A DNA stretch of 64,000 bases from Cryptomeria japonica (lineage: Eukaryota; Streptophyta; Pinopsida; Cupressales; Cupressaceae), in NCBI RefSeq assembly GCF_030272615.1, contig NC_081406.1, forward strand, positions 185,109,770 to 185,173,769. Reading direction: 5' to 3'. Every line of letters begins with the position of its first letter. Within the stretch, counting starts at the first letter, position 1. Position numbers and translations under genes: made by a program. Below are positions 12,370-24,164 of the stretch, one piece after another. The notes below the pieces were generated by a model. The model had not been told where the DNA came from and ran no database searches. It was given only the letters and a program-made list of their open reading frames with translations.

Positions 12370-13149
12370 CTTTCTAGCCTAGGATTTATCCAAACACATC
12401 AGCAATGCCCCATCTCTATTCCGCTAATACAAATCACCATGCACAAGGACATATTTTTGAGATTTTAGTCTCATTTTTCTTCTCTGGTTGTGGGTCATTC
12501 CCTCTTAATATGTTGCATCCCTTAAAAAAAGCACTATCTCTAAATACCAGGGTTGTGTCTCAATACTTGTGACCAAGATGTTCTCAATTTCAACATTATT
12601 CATGTCAATGTCAAGAAGGTTTGATTCAGCCATCAGCTTAGCAAGGCCTAAACCTCTCACCAATTTAGTGATCTTAATCTCTAAATCAAACTCCTGAATT
12701 CTAGTTATCCATCTGCATCTCTAACTAGTGACCTCAGACTGAGATAAAATATATTTGACAACCGCATGTGGGACATAAGCAATTACTTGTGCATTTATAA
12801 GATATGGCCTAAATGCTTTAACAACCTTGACCAAATCATATGCTTGTTTCTCCATGATTTCATATTTTAACTCTGCAGCCTGTAAAGATTTGCTATAAAA
12901 AGGTATAGGATGTTTATATCCGTCATTATCCTTTTGTAGAAGAACTGTAGCCATTGTATGATATGAAGCAAAAGAAAATAGAGAGAAAGGCTTACTGTAA
13001 TCAGGGGACTTCAACACTGGTACCTCCTGAATAGCCTTTTTTATTTCATCAAAATCCTTTGAAGCTTCTTCATCCCAATAGAACCGTGTATCCTTCTTAA
13101 GCAATCTAACAATGGGCTTAACTATCTCAACAAAATTTAACATGACCAA
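12370..13149 (-). pseudogene. RNase H/RT-connection remnant of Element 2 pol
   Basis: 12721-13149 encodes the stretch downstream of a gypsy reverse transcriptase core: FYWDEEASKDFDEIKKAIQE, then SPDYSKPFSLFSFASYHTMA, then PIPFYSKSLQAAELKYEIME. These are characteristic of the gypsy RT-RNase H connection and RNase H. After a stop, 12370-12720 continues (RWITRIQEFDLEIK) with further stops towards the integrase. The reverse transcriptase fingers and palm, including the YxDD motif, are missing upstream, so the pol is internally deleted. Neighbouring sequence at 13150-13267 is a short connector. Confidence 0.75.
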
Positions 13150-13267
13150 TGCTAGATTGGATTTCTACTGGAGGGAGTGGGGTAGGAAGACATAAAGGTT
13201 TACTTGGGTCCACTAAAGGAAAAATTATATGGGGAGCCTTTAGATAACTAATTTTCTATTTAACCTC

Positions 13268-14159
13268 TCAATTGGCTACCTCTAATTCAGATTTTTCCAA
13301 TTCCCTTTGTAGGTCTTCCTTCTCTTTCCTCATCCTATCTATCTCTTTCTCATGTATAGACAACATAGAAGAGATTTCCGTTGTAGTTTTAGACCCAGAC
13401 CCATCTTCCATACACTTTTGTTTTCCTTTGTCAATGTTATTCCTGACAAGTTGTGGATCACTTAAGACCTCTCTATTTGGTTGCACAATAGATTTGAATA
13501 TAGGATTAATTTTGGGAACTAGATTTTCTCTAATGAATGGACCTTCATTTTCACTTTTAGCTTTTTCTTGGGTGAATAGCTCAAGATCAACAATCTGCAT
13601 TAGAAGCCTGTCCCTTTCAATTAGTTTAGCTTTCACTTCCTTTTCTTTATTTGCTTCCTTCTCTGCTCTCAAAGATATTAAGTGATGGACTTTCCTATTT
13701 AGGGCCTCAATTTCTTAGGACAACTTATCTTCATCAGAAAACATTTCTTTAGAATCTGATACATTGACTTGGTCTATATCAATTAAACTAATATTTCCAT
13801 CTATTATTCTAGGCACGAAATCCATTTTAATATTCGAGCTAATCCTGTCCTTCCCAGAAAAAACTATGATGAGAAATCTTCTGATTTAAAATTTGGACAT
13901 CCTCATTGTTACCAAATAACCCAGAATGGAAACCCAAAATGTCCTGATCAGTTCCACATGAGGAAGCATTTGAATTTGGATATATGGGCCTATCAGATGA
14001 CTTGCCCATATTAATGCTCTCTTGTAACCAAGTAGCACTAGATGGCTCATGTACAACTAATCTTTTCTAGCCTCTTCGTGTCTATTCAAGTAATCCCTCT
14101 TGCAATGTCTCTTGAGGAAGCTTCCTCATGAATGACCTAGTGTTCATTTCTCTCTGCAT
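13268..14159 (-). pseudogene. Coiled-coil frame in gag position of Element 2
   Basis: A frame beginning MQREMNTRSFMRKLPQE at 14159 soon meets stops. The best preserved part, 13268-13672 (134 codons), is highly charged and Lys/Glu-rich with heptad-like spacing (MRAEKEANKEKEVKAKLIER and MRKEKEDLQRELEKSELEVA). No zinc knuckle is visible. The position after the primer site suggests a remnant of gag or a leader protein. I cannot assign a family. Confidence 0.4.
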
Positions 14160-14422
14160 TGTACTTGTTTTTCTTAAAAGAATTATACTTATTCAAAAGC
14201 ACTGGTTATACTTGTTAGAGTTGCCACCCACAAGGACTGTGGGAAATAAGAAAACAAGCTTAAACATATCACTTGCAAAGATTTAAAAAATCAAGAAGAT
14301 TTTCAAAGAGAAAGATAGCACAAATGAGAGATCAGGCAATATTCCACAACACATAGATATCTAAACAAACTTCCAAACTAATTTAGGCACCATTCTGTAA
14401 CATAGATACACACTATGACTAT

Positions 14423-14440
14423 TCCCCAGTAGAGTCACCA
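14423..14440 (-). other. Primer-binding site of Element 2, tRNA-Arg-like
   Basis: Minus strand TGGTGACTCTACTGGGGA matches the tRNA-Arg(ACG) type primer site with three mismatches. It starts four bases inside the LTR end at 14445. Confidence 0.7.
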
Positions 14441-15365
14441 CTTTTGTTGTTCTCAAGTTCTGATTCCCTTCTCTCCCCCTTGTTAGTAATACAATAAACT
14501 ATGTTTAGATATTAAGAGGACACTAAGGAAGAAACAAAACTCTAGAAAATTATATAACAATGTTTTAACAAAACCTTCTACACTTTGAACTTATCCAAAG
14601 TTCAGGTGGGTATACCTTCTGTGAAAACTTTCACACTTTTAAAATTTGAGATCCATAGTAAACCAATGCTAGAAACCTATGGACTTCATCAACTTAATAG
14701 AACCTAAACATTAATTGAAAAGCTTATACTCATTTTCAGTATTGATCTTTAAGAGAAATAGAAAGAAAACCACATCTGGATATCAGTGCCTTACAGAGTC
14801 ACCCAAATCAAATTAGAATTCAAAAATTGAACAATCGTATACATTTCACCACCTCGGCCTTAATTAACCCCATACATTCCTAACATATACATGAGTTTTA
14901 TCCTCTTAAAACTAAAACCATTCATCAAATTCAAAATGAGCAAACAATTGATTTACTGATAGAGATATTTCATGCACATTTAATTCCTCTCCCTTGAAGA
15001 GAAAAGATAGAAACAAATCCATATGATTTCCTTACAATCCATCTTTCATTCAAATAACCCTAGGTTACTCAAATGAAACTAGAAAATTAACGAGTGCACA
15101 CCAGAAGACAACACAAATCTAGACCTGAAAAGTATTGATCTGTATCTGTATATTCATTTTGAAAACAATTCTTACATGATTCAAAGTATTCTGTGTAATA
15201 GATAGAAAAAACCCAGATATATTTCTACAGACTTTCTTTACTAAAATTCTTGTGATCCCCTTTTCTATTAGTCCTAGTATCCATTTATAACATCATGGAT
15301 GCATACAAGCTTCGGACATTCCAAAGAAAAGTTTGTTACAAACCGCAATGTCCTCCAAGAAACAG

Positions 15366-18300
15366 TTACAATTCCTTTTCAGTATCAACAACCTCTTCAG
15401 TTTGTTGCTCCTCTGTAACATCTTCTAACTACTCTGGGATTCCTTCTTCTTAAATGGCATATTTCTTGGTCCACTCTTGGAACACATCATCACTAGGCCA
15501 TGAGTAGCCAACAATTTTTTCCTTCAACTTTAGTAACCTTTTCCAAGAGTTTATCACTTTGTTAACCTCTGAATTCAAAAAGCCATAATGTGACTTTATC
15601 TTTTCTATTTCTTCAACTGTCTTGACAAATAGGGATGTGTCATTTATATTAATGATTCCATTCACCCTTAGAGACAAGTTAGCTCCCAGCTCATCAAGCC
15701 ATACCTGTTTGTCCTTCAACTAATTTTGGTTAACAAAACCCCCAGGAAACAATTCAAATTTATGTTAAGAATATTATTTCCTATACAAGTTGGCTTTCCT
15801 CTCCACATTGGTTCTTCCTTCTGCTAACTTGGTCATACCTTTTGCTAACTCACATGTGGATTTAATAATAGCATCCGATCTTGCTTTATCATAAGATGCA
15901 CACATAAGTTCTAGATCCACTTCTCTTGGCATCCACTTATCCAAAATTGGCTATAGAATAGCCTTGTCTTCATTCAACTCATTCCAAATATCAAAAAATT
16001 TCTTCATGCTATTGTGCACCATGGAAGACCCTATTGTGTCAGCAAAGCTCAAAATTGTGGCCTTTACCCTTTCCTCATATTTACTTGCAAATAGGTCCTG
16101 AGCCTGTTTTAACTTCTCCAACTCATTTTGAATGGTCTCAGCTGGTTGAAAACTAGAGGGCATAGGAGAAGGGGGAAATTCTATAAAAGGACTGGTAGGT
16201 GGAGGTTGTGCAGGAGAAGAAGCTATCATTAGAGTAGAGGACTCACCTTGATGGCACTATCCTGCCAATTGACACTTTAATTCAGCAATGATGTTATCTC
16301 CATTAGCTATTCCTTCTTTGGCCTCATTATAAGCCTTCAAGGCTATTTCTAATTTCATTTGGAGATTAGCTTTTTCTTTTGCCTCCTTTTCTGCCACTGC
16401 TACATTGAATTTTGCAATTTCTCAAACTGTGCTAGTAGCTTCTGCCACCCCTATATCCTAAACTCTTCTTGCTATCATGCCTCCTAGAAAACTAGATCCT
16501 GAGGTATCCTTCCTTTTTCTATTTTCATCCCTCTTTAGGGACCACATGTCTAGAGCAGCATTATCTCTTCTGAATGTCACTCCCTCCATAGGCTTGGTCT
16601 CTTTCCTAACTACTTTAAGTACTAGGGCATCTGGTATTTCCCATTCAGGGAGGAGTAGAACACCAGCCTTTGACACCATTTCCCTTCCTACTTCAAGAGT
16701 GATGGCTTTGAATTCAACCATAATTTCTTGTTTAACTTCATCCTCTACTAAGGTTGTATCTTTGTGAGGCTGCTCACTCATTCTCTTTTCACATCTCAGC
16801 TTGAATTGTTTAATATTTTGTTTTCCTATAAATTGTATGAATGCCCTTGTTGTGACAAAATTGTTATCATCTAGGAACTCGTCACTAGTTTTCTTGATAG
16901 CCAAGTCTAACTCCTTACCTTTGAAATCATCTTTAGTTAAATTCATCTCGACACTAGGTGGCTCTTCTACCATTCCCTCTTGTCTCTCTTCATAGGTGTA
17001 AGCAATCTCTCCAACGCTTCCTAACTACAACAATTGTTCTGCTACTATCTGTTTATCTCCTATATGGATAGGGGATTGAGAGGGAGAGTGCAGAGGTTCA
17101 TCTGCTTGCACTTCTTTCCCCACCCTTTGTCTTTTAGGGGATTCTTGGATATCAATGACATCTTCAATTGATCTCTTCACTCTTTAAGTGGAAGGCTCAC
17201 ATGTTACTCGCATCAATACACTTTACTTTGACCTTTTATGCATCACATAATCACTAGGAGGGATAGCTTTAGCAAAGGCAGGCTTAGTTAGACCTAACTT
17301 AGCCTTGTCAGGGTTGTGTCTTATTATAGCCTCCTTCTTTACTTTCAGAGTTTGCATTAAATCTTCGAAGAAAAGAATAAAAAATTATATCTTTTCCTCA
17401 AAGGGGTTGAAGCTAGACACAGGGTCATAAGTGCTATCAAACTAATGAATGAAATCGAGGTCGTTTTTGTATATCACCCACTTTTCTTTCCTTAACTCTT
17501 GCTCATCCAAATTGAATTCATTTCTAATTAGGTCCCCAAGGAAATGAAATTGGTGTGGCGTACCTTTGCATACTGCTCTTCCCTTGAACATATCATTGTA
17601 AAAATCCTCAGGGTCAACAAACCTGGTTACTGCAGTAGACAACCTATATGGTTGAAAAAAGTCATCAAAGAATTTCCAACCACCTTTGGTGATCACAAAT
17701 TGATGGGCCATGGTAACAGTTCGATAAACGTTCCCTTTACCCCTATTTGTGAGCCCTACCTCTTGCACACCTCCAATTTGGCTTAAGACCTCTACAATCC
17801 CTATTTTCAATGGGACTTGATAAGGCAATAAATATGGAGTGCCCCTAAAACCATAAACTTTGAAAACTATAGAAACATTTTACAAATACATATCACCACA
17901 ATTATGAACAATCTTAATACCTTCAACAAACTCCTTAGGCCTGAGCAACACCAAAAAAGCCTTTGGGATCCTAGGGTTTTGTGGGCATAGAAGAATCCTA
18001 AGCCTAGATGCAAAGCATCTATCAAACTTCAAATAACTAGCATCCTCGCTGTCCCAAGACAAAATTGTGCTCCATAGTTGCACAAGCATCTCCTCACCTT
18101 CCTTTTCTTTGATCAAATCCATTTCCTTAGTAAAATAATTAGATCCTTTCAATAAATATATGTGCATTAGAAGAGAATACCATCCAAAAGGTCTATCCAC
18201 CTTACCATTTTTTATCCCTATAAGCCCTACATGAATTGCGTTAGTGAGGTAAGGTGCATAATCAAATATCACTGCTAGAGAGGGGTTCAAAATCTTTGCC

Positions 18301-18994
18301 ATCATTAACATATAATGGGTTGGCATGGTTACTTTAGCATGTTACCCAAAGATTTGACATAGTGCCCAATACATGCCTTTGGCCCTTAAAGTGAACAAAT
18401 TTAGGGAGAAGGGTTCCATGGTGCTAGTGCCCACTACATTTAACCCTCCTATTTTAACAAAAAACTCCTTCAAAGGGCCACTCCTAAGGTGATCTTTCTA
18501 CACATCATAAACCTTGGCCAATGTTTCAAAATCAATAGGCTCTAATAGATTTGATGCCCACTGAGCTTAAAAAAATTCCTGAATTGATCATCATTGATTT
18601 CTATCAGGGCTCCTCCATTGACATTCCTCACACATCTAGCAACAAGAGCATTATTGTGTCCGATCTGGGTTAGCAAGTCCACATCTGTAAAAACCCTAGG
18701 GACTATGAGCTTCCCTACGTTTAGTTACCATATGCTATTCATTGGGACATTGGCATGTCTCTGACTTAATCCCACTTTTAAAAGACCCAGCCCTAAAATC
18801 GCTATTTGTGAATCCCTCAATTGTCTACCCTTGTCATATAAACCATCTCCAATCCTTAGACGGGGGGATTTAGGAACTAATTATTTGAATTTTTCCATAG
18901 CATTTGAGGACATGGTCAATTGTTCTAGGAAGTCATCACATATATTCCTATCTTGGTAATTTACCTTTGCTGTGAACTCCCTTCTTGGTGCCAT
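15366..18994 (-). pseudogene. LTR-borne long reading frame, right copy (unrecognised protein)
   Basis: Starts MAPRREFTAKVNYQDR at 18994 and stops at the conserved TAA 15366-15368, about 1,210 codons without the left copy's duplication. Stops specific to this copy include the codon after SIW near 18730, where the left copy has Glu. The segment 17880-18326 is open for 148 codons and contains PFGWYSLLMHIYLLKG. 17442-17828 contains the basic motif KGGWKFFDDFFQPYRLS. 16458-16973 is charged and helix-rich. The C-terminal part has a Pro/Ser stretch and then VWLDELGANLSLRVNG. The same start, stop and order in both LTRs argue that it was a real gene when the element moved. I know of no named domain in it. 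Confidence 0.6.
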
Positions 18995-19349
18995 CCCTAT
19001 AATGCAATTATATCAATTAAGATTCAAATAGAACCCTGATAAGGCAAGCATACAATAAAGTACCAATTTTCAAACTGTAATTAGCAAGCAAGACACAAAA
19101 ACCTGTTATTCTCCTGAAGAAATTTGCTCTACACCAGATCCTCTGCAACAAACTCGTCAAAGTGGTGCCAATATCAAATTGATGTGGACCTTAATATGAC
19201 AACTTGGCATTGAATTGAGAAATTAATCCCGCATGCTTCGGCCATCAACTCAGTATTGAATTCGCAAATCAAATTCAAAAATGGACTCCAACAGATGACC
19301 AGTTCTCTGAGTATTTCCCTGTTTTGTTGTTTTGTCATTTCACAAAGTT

Positions 19350-20570
19350 TAAAACCTCCGCACCTTTCCTTCACGAAGCAACGACATTCGTTGGATCCTT
19401 GGAAATTCGCACTACCTTTACTCTTCTGGTCCTTCTGCATTAGTAACAGGCCCCACCTTCTTTTTGCTACTTTGCGAACACTAGAACTTGTGCACTTCAA
19501 TCGCGCAGAACAATGTTGGTCATCTGATCATATTCCACTTGCTCGATCTTTACCACTTACGATGACCACCAGTCTTTTTTGCTAACCTCGCACCACCATC
19601 ACTGCTAGTGGTTTTCACCACTTCACAAAAAATAACCACCCCGCATCTTCAGGCTGCGAAACAATGCTAGCCGTTGGATCCACCTCGAGATGTACATTAT
19701 TTAATGGACTCAAACCTTTAAAGTGGGCCCCCGGATTGGAAACCACTTGCTTTTTCATCACCAATAAATGAATATTACATGTCGGTCTCTTATTCACTCA
19801 GAATCTCCAGCGAGCTCCAATCTAAGATTGCCATGTGTTCTATTTCACATGGGTTTCAACACCATCATCGGTTAAATCAAAGCAGGCCCCAAGCAATCCT
19901 TTGGAGCCATGTGCATCTGACAAGTCATAATTTCCCTCAACCGAGTGACCCATTTGTTCTACCATGTCAACCACCGTGTGACTGCCATGTCACTTGGCTA
20001 CTTCGTGAATGATAATCTTGATTTGATTTGGGGTTGCAAATCCACACGGGCCGTCCGATCAACTCCAAGTTGATCGGTCTTTAAAACCATGACTTGCCTA
20101 TCTTTCAGACCCAACAACCCTTTTGCTACTTCGTGAACATTAAACCTCAGGCAACTCATCTTTGCGAAGCAACGACAATCGTTACATCTTTAGAAACTGC
20201 TCACCTGTTAGCCTTTTTGTGACCACATTGCCCGAGCCCTCTACCTTTTCACTACTTCACGAAAGGTAAAACATGGACATCTTTCGGCTGTGAGTCCATG
20301 CGAGCCATTGATCTTCTCTGAACTGGTCATCCTTCAACCAAAGGAATCACTTACCTCTGTGACCCGCCAACTCTTTCGCTATTTTGTAGAGGGTAAATCA
20401 CATGCATCTTGGGCTAGCGAAGCAACGCGAGCCGTTGGAGCAAATACAAGATGCATTCCATTTAATCTGATGAACAATCCTTTGGCCAAGATTGCTTACC
20501 CCTTTTTCCATTTCGTGAATGCTAAACTACAAGCATCTCTTCTTCGCAAAGCCACGCACACTACAGGATC
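19350..20570 (-). repeat. Degenerate repeats of about 128 bp, right LTR copy
   Basis: The core GCTACTTCGTGAA or a variant recurs near 19455, 19612, 19990, 20118, 20248, 20375 and 20505. The last five are 127-130 bases apart, in register with the left LTR array. The accompanying phrase GCGAGCCGTTGGAGC is seen at about 20427. Confidence 0.6.
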
Positions 20571-20913
20571 AAGCTTGACTTGCATGATAGTTAAGAAGCA
20601 TGACAAATATTAAAACAAGACATAGGCAAAGGCATAAAAATTAAAAATATTTAAAAGACCACCTAGGGAAAACCTATAAGGGGGAACACTTTCATGATGG
20701 AGTGACCCTTCCACTTAAGTGGAAAAAGTAATGTAAGAATAGAATGCAAGGGTTTAACAAAACATAGGAAGGGTTAAATCTTTCAAAAAACCTTAAACCC
20801 TCTTTTACCCAAAAAAAAAAAAAAAACACAGAGGCAACAAGGTTATGTCAAACACATTTTGTAGATTTTAGCCAATTATGGGACAAGAATACCCAATTTT
20901 CAAAATAGTGACA

Positions 20914-21460
20914 ACAAAACCAAGCTTCAAAAGATATTTATCTAACCTTGTATACCAAGCTCTAGATGCCTATTTTAATCCATATAAATATTTGCTTAAC
21001 CTACAAACCATGTTTTTATCATCTCAAAGTGAAAAACCATTAGGTTGCTCAATATAAACTTCCTCTTTAAGATACCCATTCAAAAATGAACACTTAACAG
21101 CCATCTAATAAACTTTGAATTTTTTATGGGTCATATAGGCAAGAAATAATCTTACAGCTTCAATCCTAGCTACAAGTGCAAAAGTCTCACCATAACCAAT
21201 TCCTTCCTTCTGAGAATATCCTTTACAAACCAATCTAGCCTTATTTGTTACAACTTGACCATATTTATTCAATTTATTCCTAAAAAACCAATTAGTTCCA
21301 ATAACATTCTTATTTTTAGGTTGGGGAACTAAGTTTCATGTATTATTTTTCTCAATCTGGTCTAATTCTTCTTCCATAGATTTCAACCAACATTCATATT
21401 TACATGCTTCAATTACTAATACCGGTTAGATTTGAGAAATTAAACATACCTCATTAGTTT
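20914..21460 (-). pseudogene. Copia A reverse transcriptase, N-terminal part
   Basis: Minus-strand phrases of the copia RT domain are readable in pieces: [20 protein letters not shown], then [12 protein letters not shown], then SRAWYTRLDKYLL. Several stops interrupt it. The copia B counterpart at 26785-27130 continues past the point where this copy ends, confirming that 20914 is an insertion boundary and not the natural end. The YVDD region is missing. Confidence 0.75.
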
Positions 21461-22625
21461 TCAGTCTTCTTCTTTTCATCACTCCATTGTTTTTTATCCC
21501 CAATGATCTGATCTTCTGAATGATTCAAACTCACATTCCTAGGAGTCTTTTGACTCTATGTTCCTCTTCCTGGTTTTTCAATTACTGTTGAATTTTTTGA
21601 TACTGCCAGAGTAACTAGTTCAACACTTTGTTCTGGTAAAGATGCTATTGGTTTAGGTATAATAATTTCCACCGCTAGTTCTTGCTCATAAACTCTGATT
21701 TGACTTCTATTCAGCTCATCCACCTTGACATGAGCACTCTCCACAATTTTCTGTAATTTCTTGTTATAACATCTATATGCCTTTCTTTCATTATAATAAC
21801 CAAGAAATTCCTTCATCACATCTAGGATCAAATTTTCCAATGATATCATCTCTCCTGATATAACATTTACTACCAAATATTTTGAAATACTTAACTATAG
21901 GTGTATTGCCAAAACATAATTCATAAGGTGTCTTACTGGTTTCTCCTTTGATATGTACTATGTTGAATGTATAAACCATTGTTCCCGTTGCTTCTCTCCA
22001 GTAGATATGAGGTAGACTAGCTTCCATCACCATTGTTTTAGCATCATGCAAGATAGTTATGTTCTTTCTTTCCACAACTCCATTCTACTGAGGTGTTCGG
22101 GGATCAGAAAATTGTCTCCTTATACCATGCATCTCATAAAAGTTATTAAACTCACTGGATGTGAATTCACCGCCATGATCTAACCTTAAACATTTAATCT
22201 TCAATCATGTTTCAGTTTCTACTTTAGCTTTAAAGATTTTAAATTTTTCAAAAGCCTTGCATTTCTCCCTTAGAAAAGTAACCCACATTATTCTGGAATA
22301 ATGATCAACGATTAGCATAAAATATCTATCACCTTGAAAACTTTTAACTCTAGTAGGGCCACACAAATCAATATGAATAAGATCAAGAACATTATTATAT
22401 TTATCTTGTATACTCCTAAAAGAGGTTTTGACCTATTTACCCATTTGACATTCTTTACATATTGGATTATAGGGCTTCACAATCTTAGGTATATCTCTAA
22501 CTGCCTTAGTTGAATTAATCTTCAAAATGCAATCAAAATTCACATGACATAGCCTCTTATGCCATAGCCAACTCTCATCAACTTGTGCAATCAAACATGT
22601 CTTCTCACCGGAGTTCAAATGAAAT
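21461..22625 (-). pseudogene. Copia A integrase
   Basis: The zinc-binding HHCC part is at 22433-22618 (SWLWHKRLCHVNFDCI, then CKECQMGK). The core follows with LIHIDLCGPTR, LRSDHGGEF and NGVVERKN, showing the D, D and E catalytic acids, although a stop directly precedes NGVVERKN. 21791-22075 is the C-terminal integrase segment (PYELCFGNTPIVKYFKIFGS). 21461-21790 is the acidic spacer before RT. Stops interrupt the frame in several places. Confidence 0.8.
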
Positions 22626-24106
22626 ATATTAACTTTTGTCTATGTACCAGTTGCAATCTCAAAAATAGATCTGTTAATGATTTTACATTTTCCATCCTTA
22701 AACTATAATTGAAATCCCTTATCCACCAATTATCCCACACTCAAAAGATTATGCCTTAGACCTTCAATAAAATAAACATTATTATTATTTTTCTTACCAT
22801 CCAATGATATCATTCCTTTACCTTTGATCATACATTCTTTGTCATCTCAAAATCTAACCAAACCATCATCAAATTCTTGAAAAGATAGAAACTTCCTTTT
22901 ATCTCCAGTCATATTATATTAATAACCACTGTCAATTACCCATTCATCCTTGTGTTCAATTTTAGTAGCAAGTTCCTTCTCTTCAGGTACATTCACTTCC
23001 AATCCTAGAACATCTTCCTTGATAGCCAAGAACACCCATTCCTTCCCATTGCTGGAACCACCAGCAGAGTATTTTGTTGGTTCATCATCAGAGTTAGTAA
23101 CACCTTCCTCATCCAATTTGTCTCTATTTTTCTTGTACTTATAGTTGTTTTGATATCCATAGTTAGGCTTAAAAGATATTCTAACTCTTTCTTCAAATCT
23201 TGAATTCCTTTCAAGACATCTAGATGCAAAATGACCAATCTTATTAAATGCAAAACATTTAAAAGGTGTTTTTCCTTCATACTTACTTCCTACTAGTCCT
23301 TTAGGTACTCTTCTAGAAAATAGGGAATCCAGTTGCTCAAATTCTTCATCTTCTCTCTTCATATCATTGAATTCCTTTGCATATAAATCTTTCCAATCTT
23401 GCTTACCAGTTGATGATGCAGATGCATGAAAAGACGGTTTAGACTTCATAGCTCTAGAAGGTCTAAATTCTTCAAGCTCAAAAGAAGATAATTTCCCAGC
23501 CAATGTATCTCTGTTGACAAAAGTATTATCCATTTTTCTCAATTCATTAATTGCAATGGCCTTCATCTTGTAAGTTAGTGGTAGGGCTCTCAAAACTTTA
23601 GAAACTATTTCATCTTCACTCAGAGTTCCACCACAACATTGAATTCCCATAACAATTTCATTTACCCTTTCCATGAATGCAGGAATCCTTTCACCTTCTT
23701 CCATCTTCAGGTTTTCATATCTCACCCAATAACCATCAAGTTTATCAATATTCATAGTAGGGCCACCTACATTAAGCATCCCCAACTTATCCCATATAAA
23801 ATTTCCAAATGATTTGCTAGTTAATCCCATTATTTGTTGATCAGAAAATGCACACAAGAGGGCTTCTCTTTCTCTACAATAATTTTCAAGCTCTTTATCC
23901 AATTTTTCCTAAGGAGGATTTCTAGATGCTAGATTATAAGGTGTAATACCATTCTATGTGATCTCCCAAATATCCATACCAAGACACCTCAGATGAGTCT
24001 CTATCTAAATCTTCCATACTGTGTAATTTGTTCCATCAAGCCTAGGAATATCTCTCTGAAAGATAGCTCTAGATGAAATAGATGAACATGAATTGTTAGT
24101 TGTCAT
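22626..24106 (-). pseudogene. Copia A gag and start of protease
   Basis: The gag begins at ATG 24106 (MTTNNSCSSI), followed by the copia gag signature PRLDGTNYTVWK, a stop, and the long frame 22919-23902 (327 codons). That frame has the gag-polypeptide core (EGERIPAFMERVNEIVMGIQ) and a zinc knuckle in which the second cysteine is lost (CFAFNKIGHFASRC). It ends at the protease active site WVIDSGY, where a stop follows. The protease continues with stops to 22626 (YNMTGDKRKF, then LRHNLLSVG). Gag forms the particle and the knuckle binds RNA. Confidence 0.8.
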
Positions 24107-24150
24107 AGGATCTTCCTTAAGAGGTTAAGCTTTTTGCAGAGAGGACCAGA

Positions 24151-24163
24151 GCTTTGATACCAA
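24151..24163 (-). other. Primer-binding site of copia A, initiator tRNA-Met type
   Basis: Minus strand TTGGTATCAAAGC, one mismatch from the TGGTATCAGAGC of plant initiator tRNA-Met primer sites. It lies directly inside the LTR end at 24165. Confidence 0.8.
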
Positions 24164-24164
24164 T

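Larger units (their letters stand above)
4371..20913 (-). mobile_element. Element 2: Ty3/gypsy remnant with giant LTRs
   Basis: The right LTR (14445-20913) is about 6.47 kb and the left LTR (to 11149) about 6.8 kb even though truncated, while the internal region between them is only 3.3 kb. Order on the minus strand: primer site, coiled-coil frame, RNase H remnant, integrase, 3' LTR, which is the gypsy order. The catalytic core of reverse transcriptase, the protease and a recognisable gag are missing. The element is inserted in the reverse transcriptase of copia A: copia A's sequence stops at 20914, where copia B continues with the homologous sequence. Element 1 is in turn inserted in its left LTR. 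The two LTRs differ by about 8% by eye in sampled stretches. Confidence 0.75.
14445..20913 (-). repeat. 5' LTR of Element 2, complete, 6.47 kb
   Basis: TG at 14445 and CA at 20913 on the plus strand. 15091-20913 matches the left LTR. 14445-15090 is unique in this window because its partner lies beyond Element 1. The target-site candidate on the right is ACAAA (20914-20918). It carries the LTR-borne frame (15366-18994) and the 128-bp array. The stretch 14445-15365 is AT-rich and holds no gene. Confidence 0.8.
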
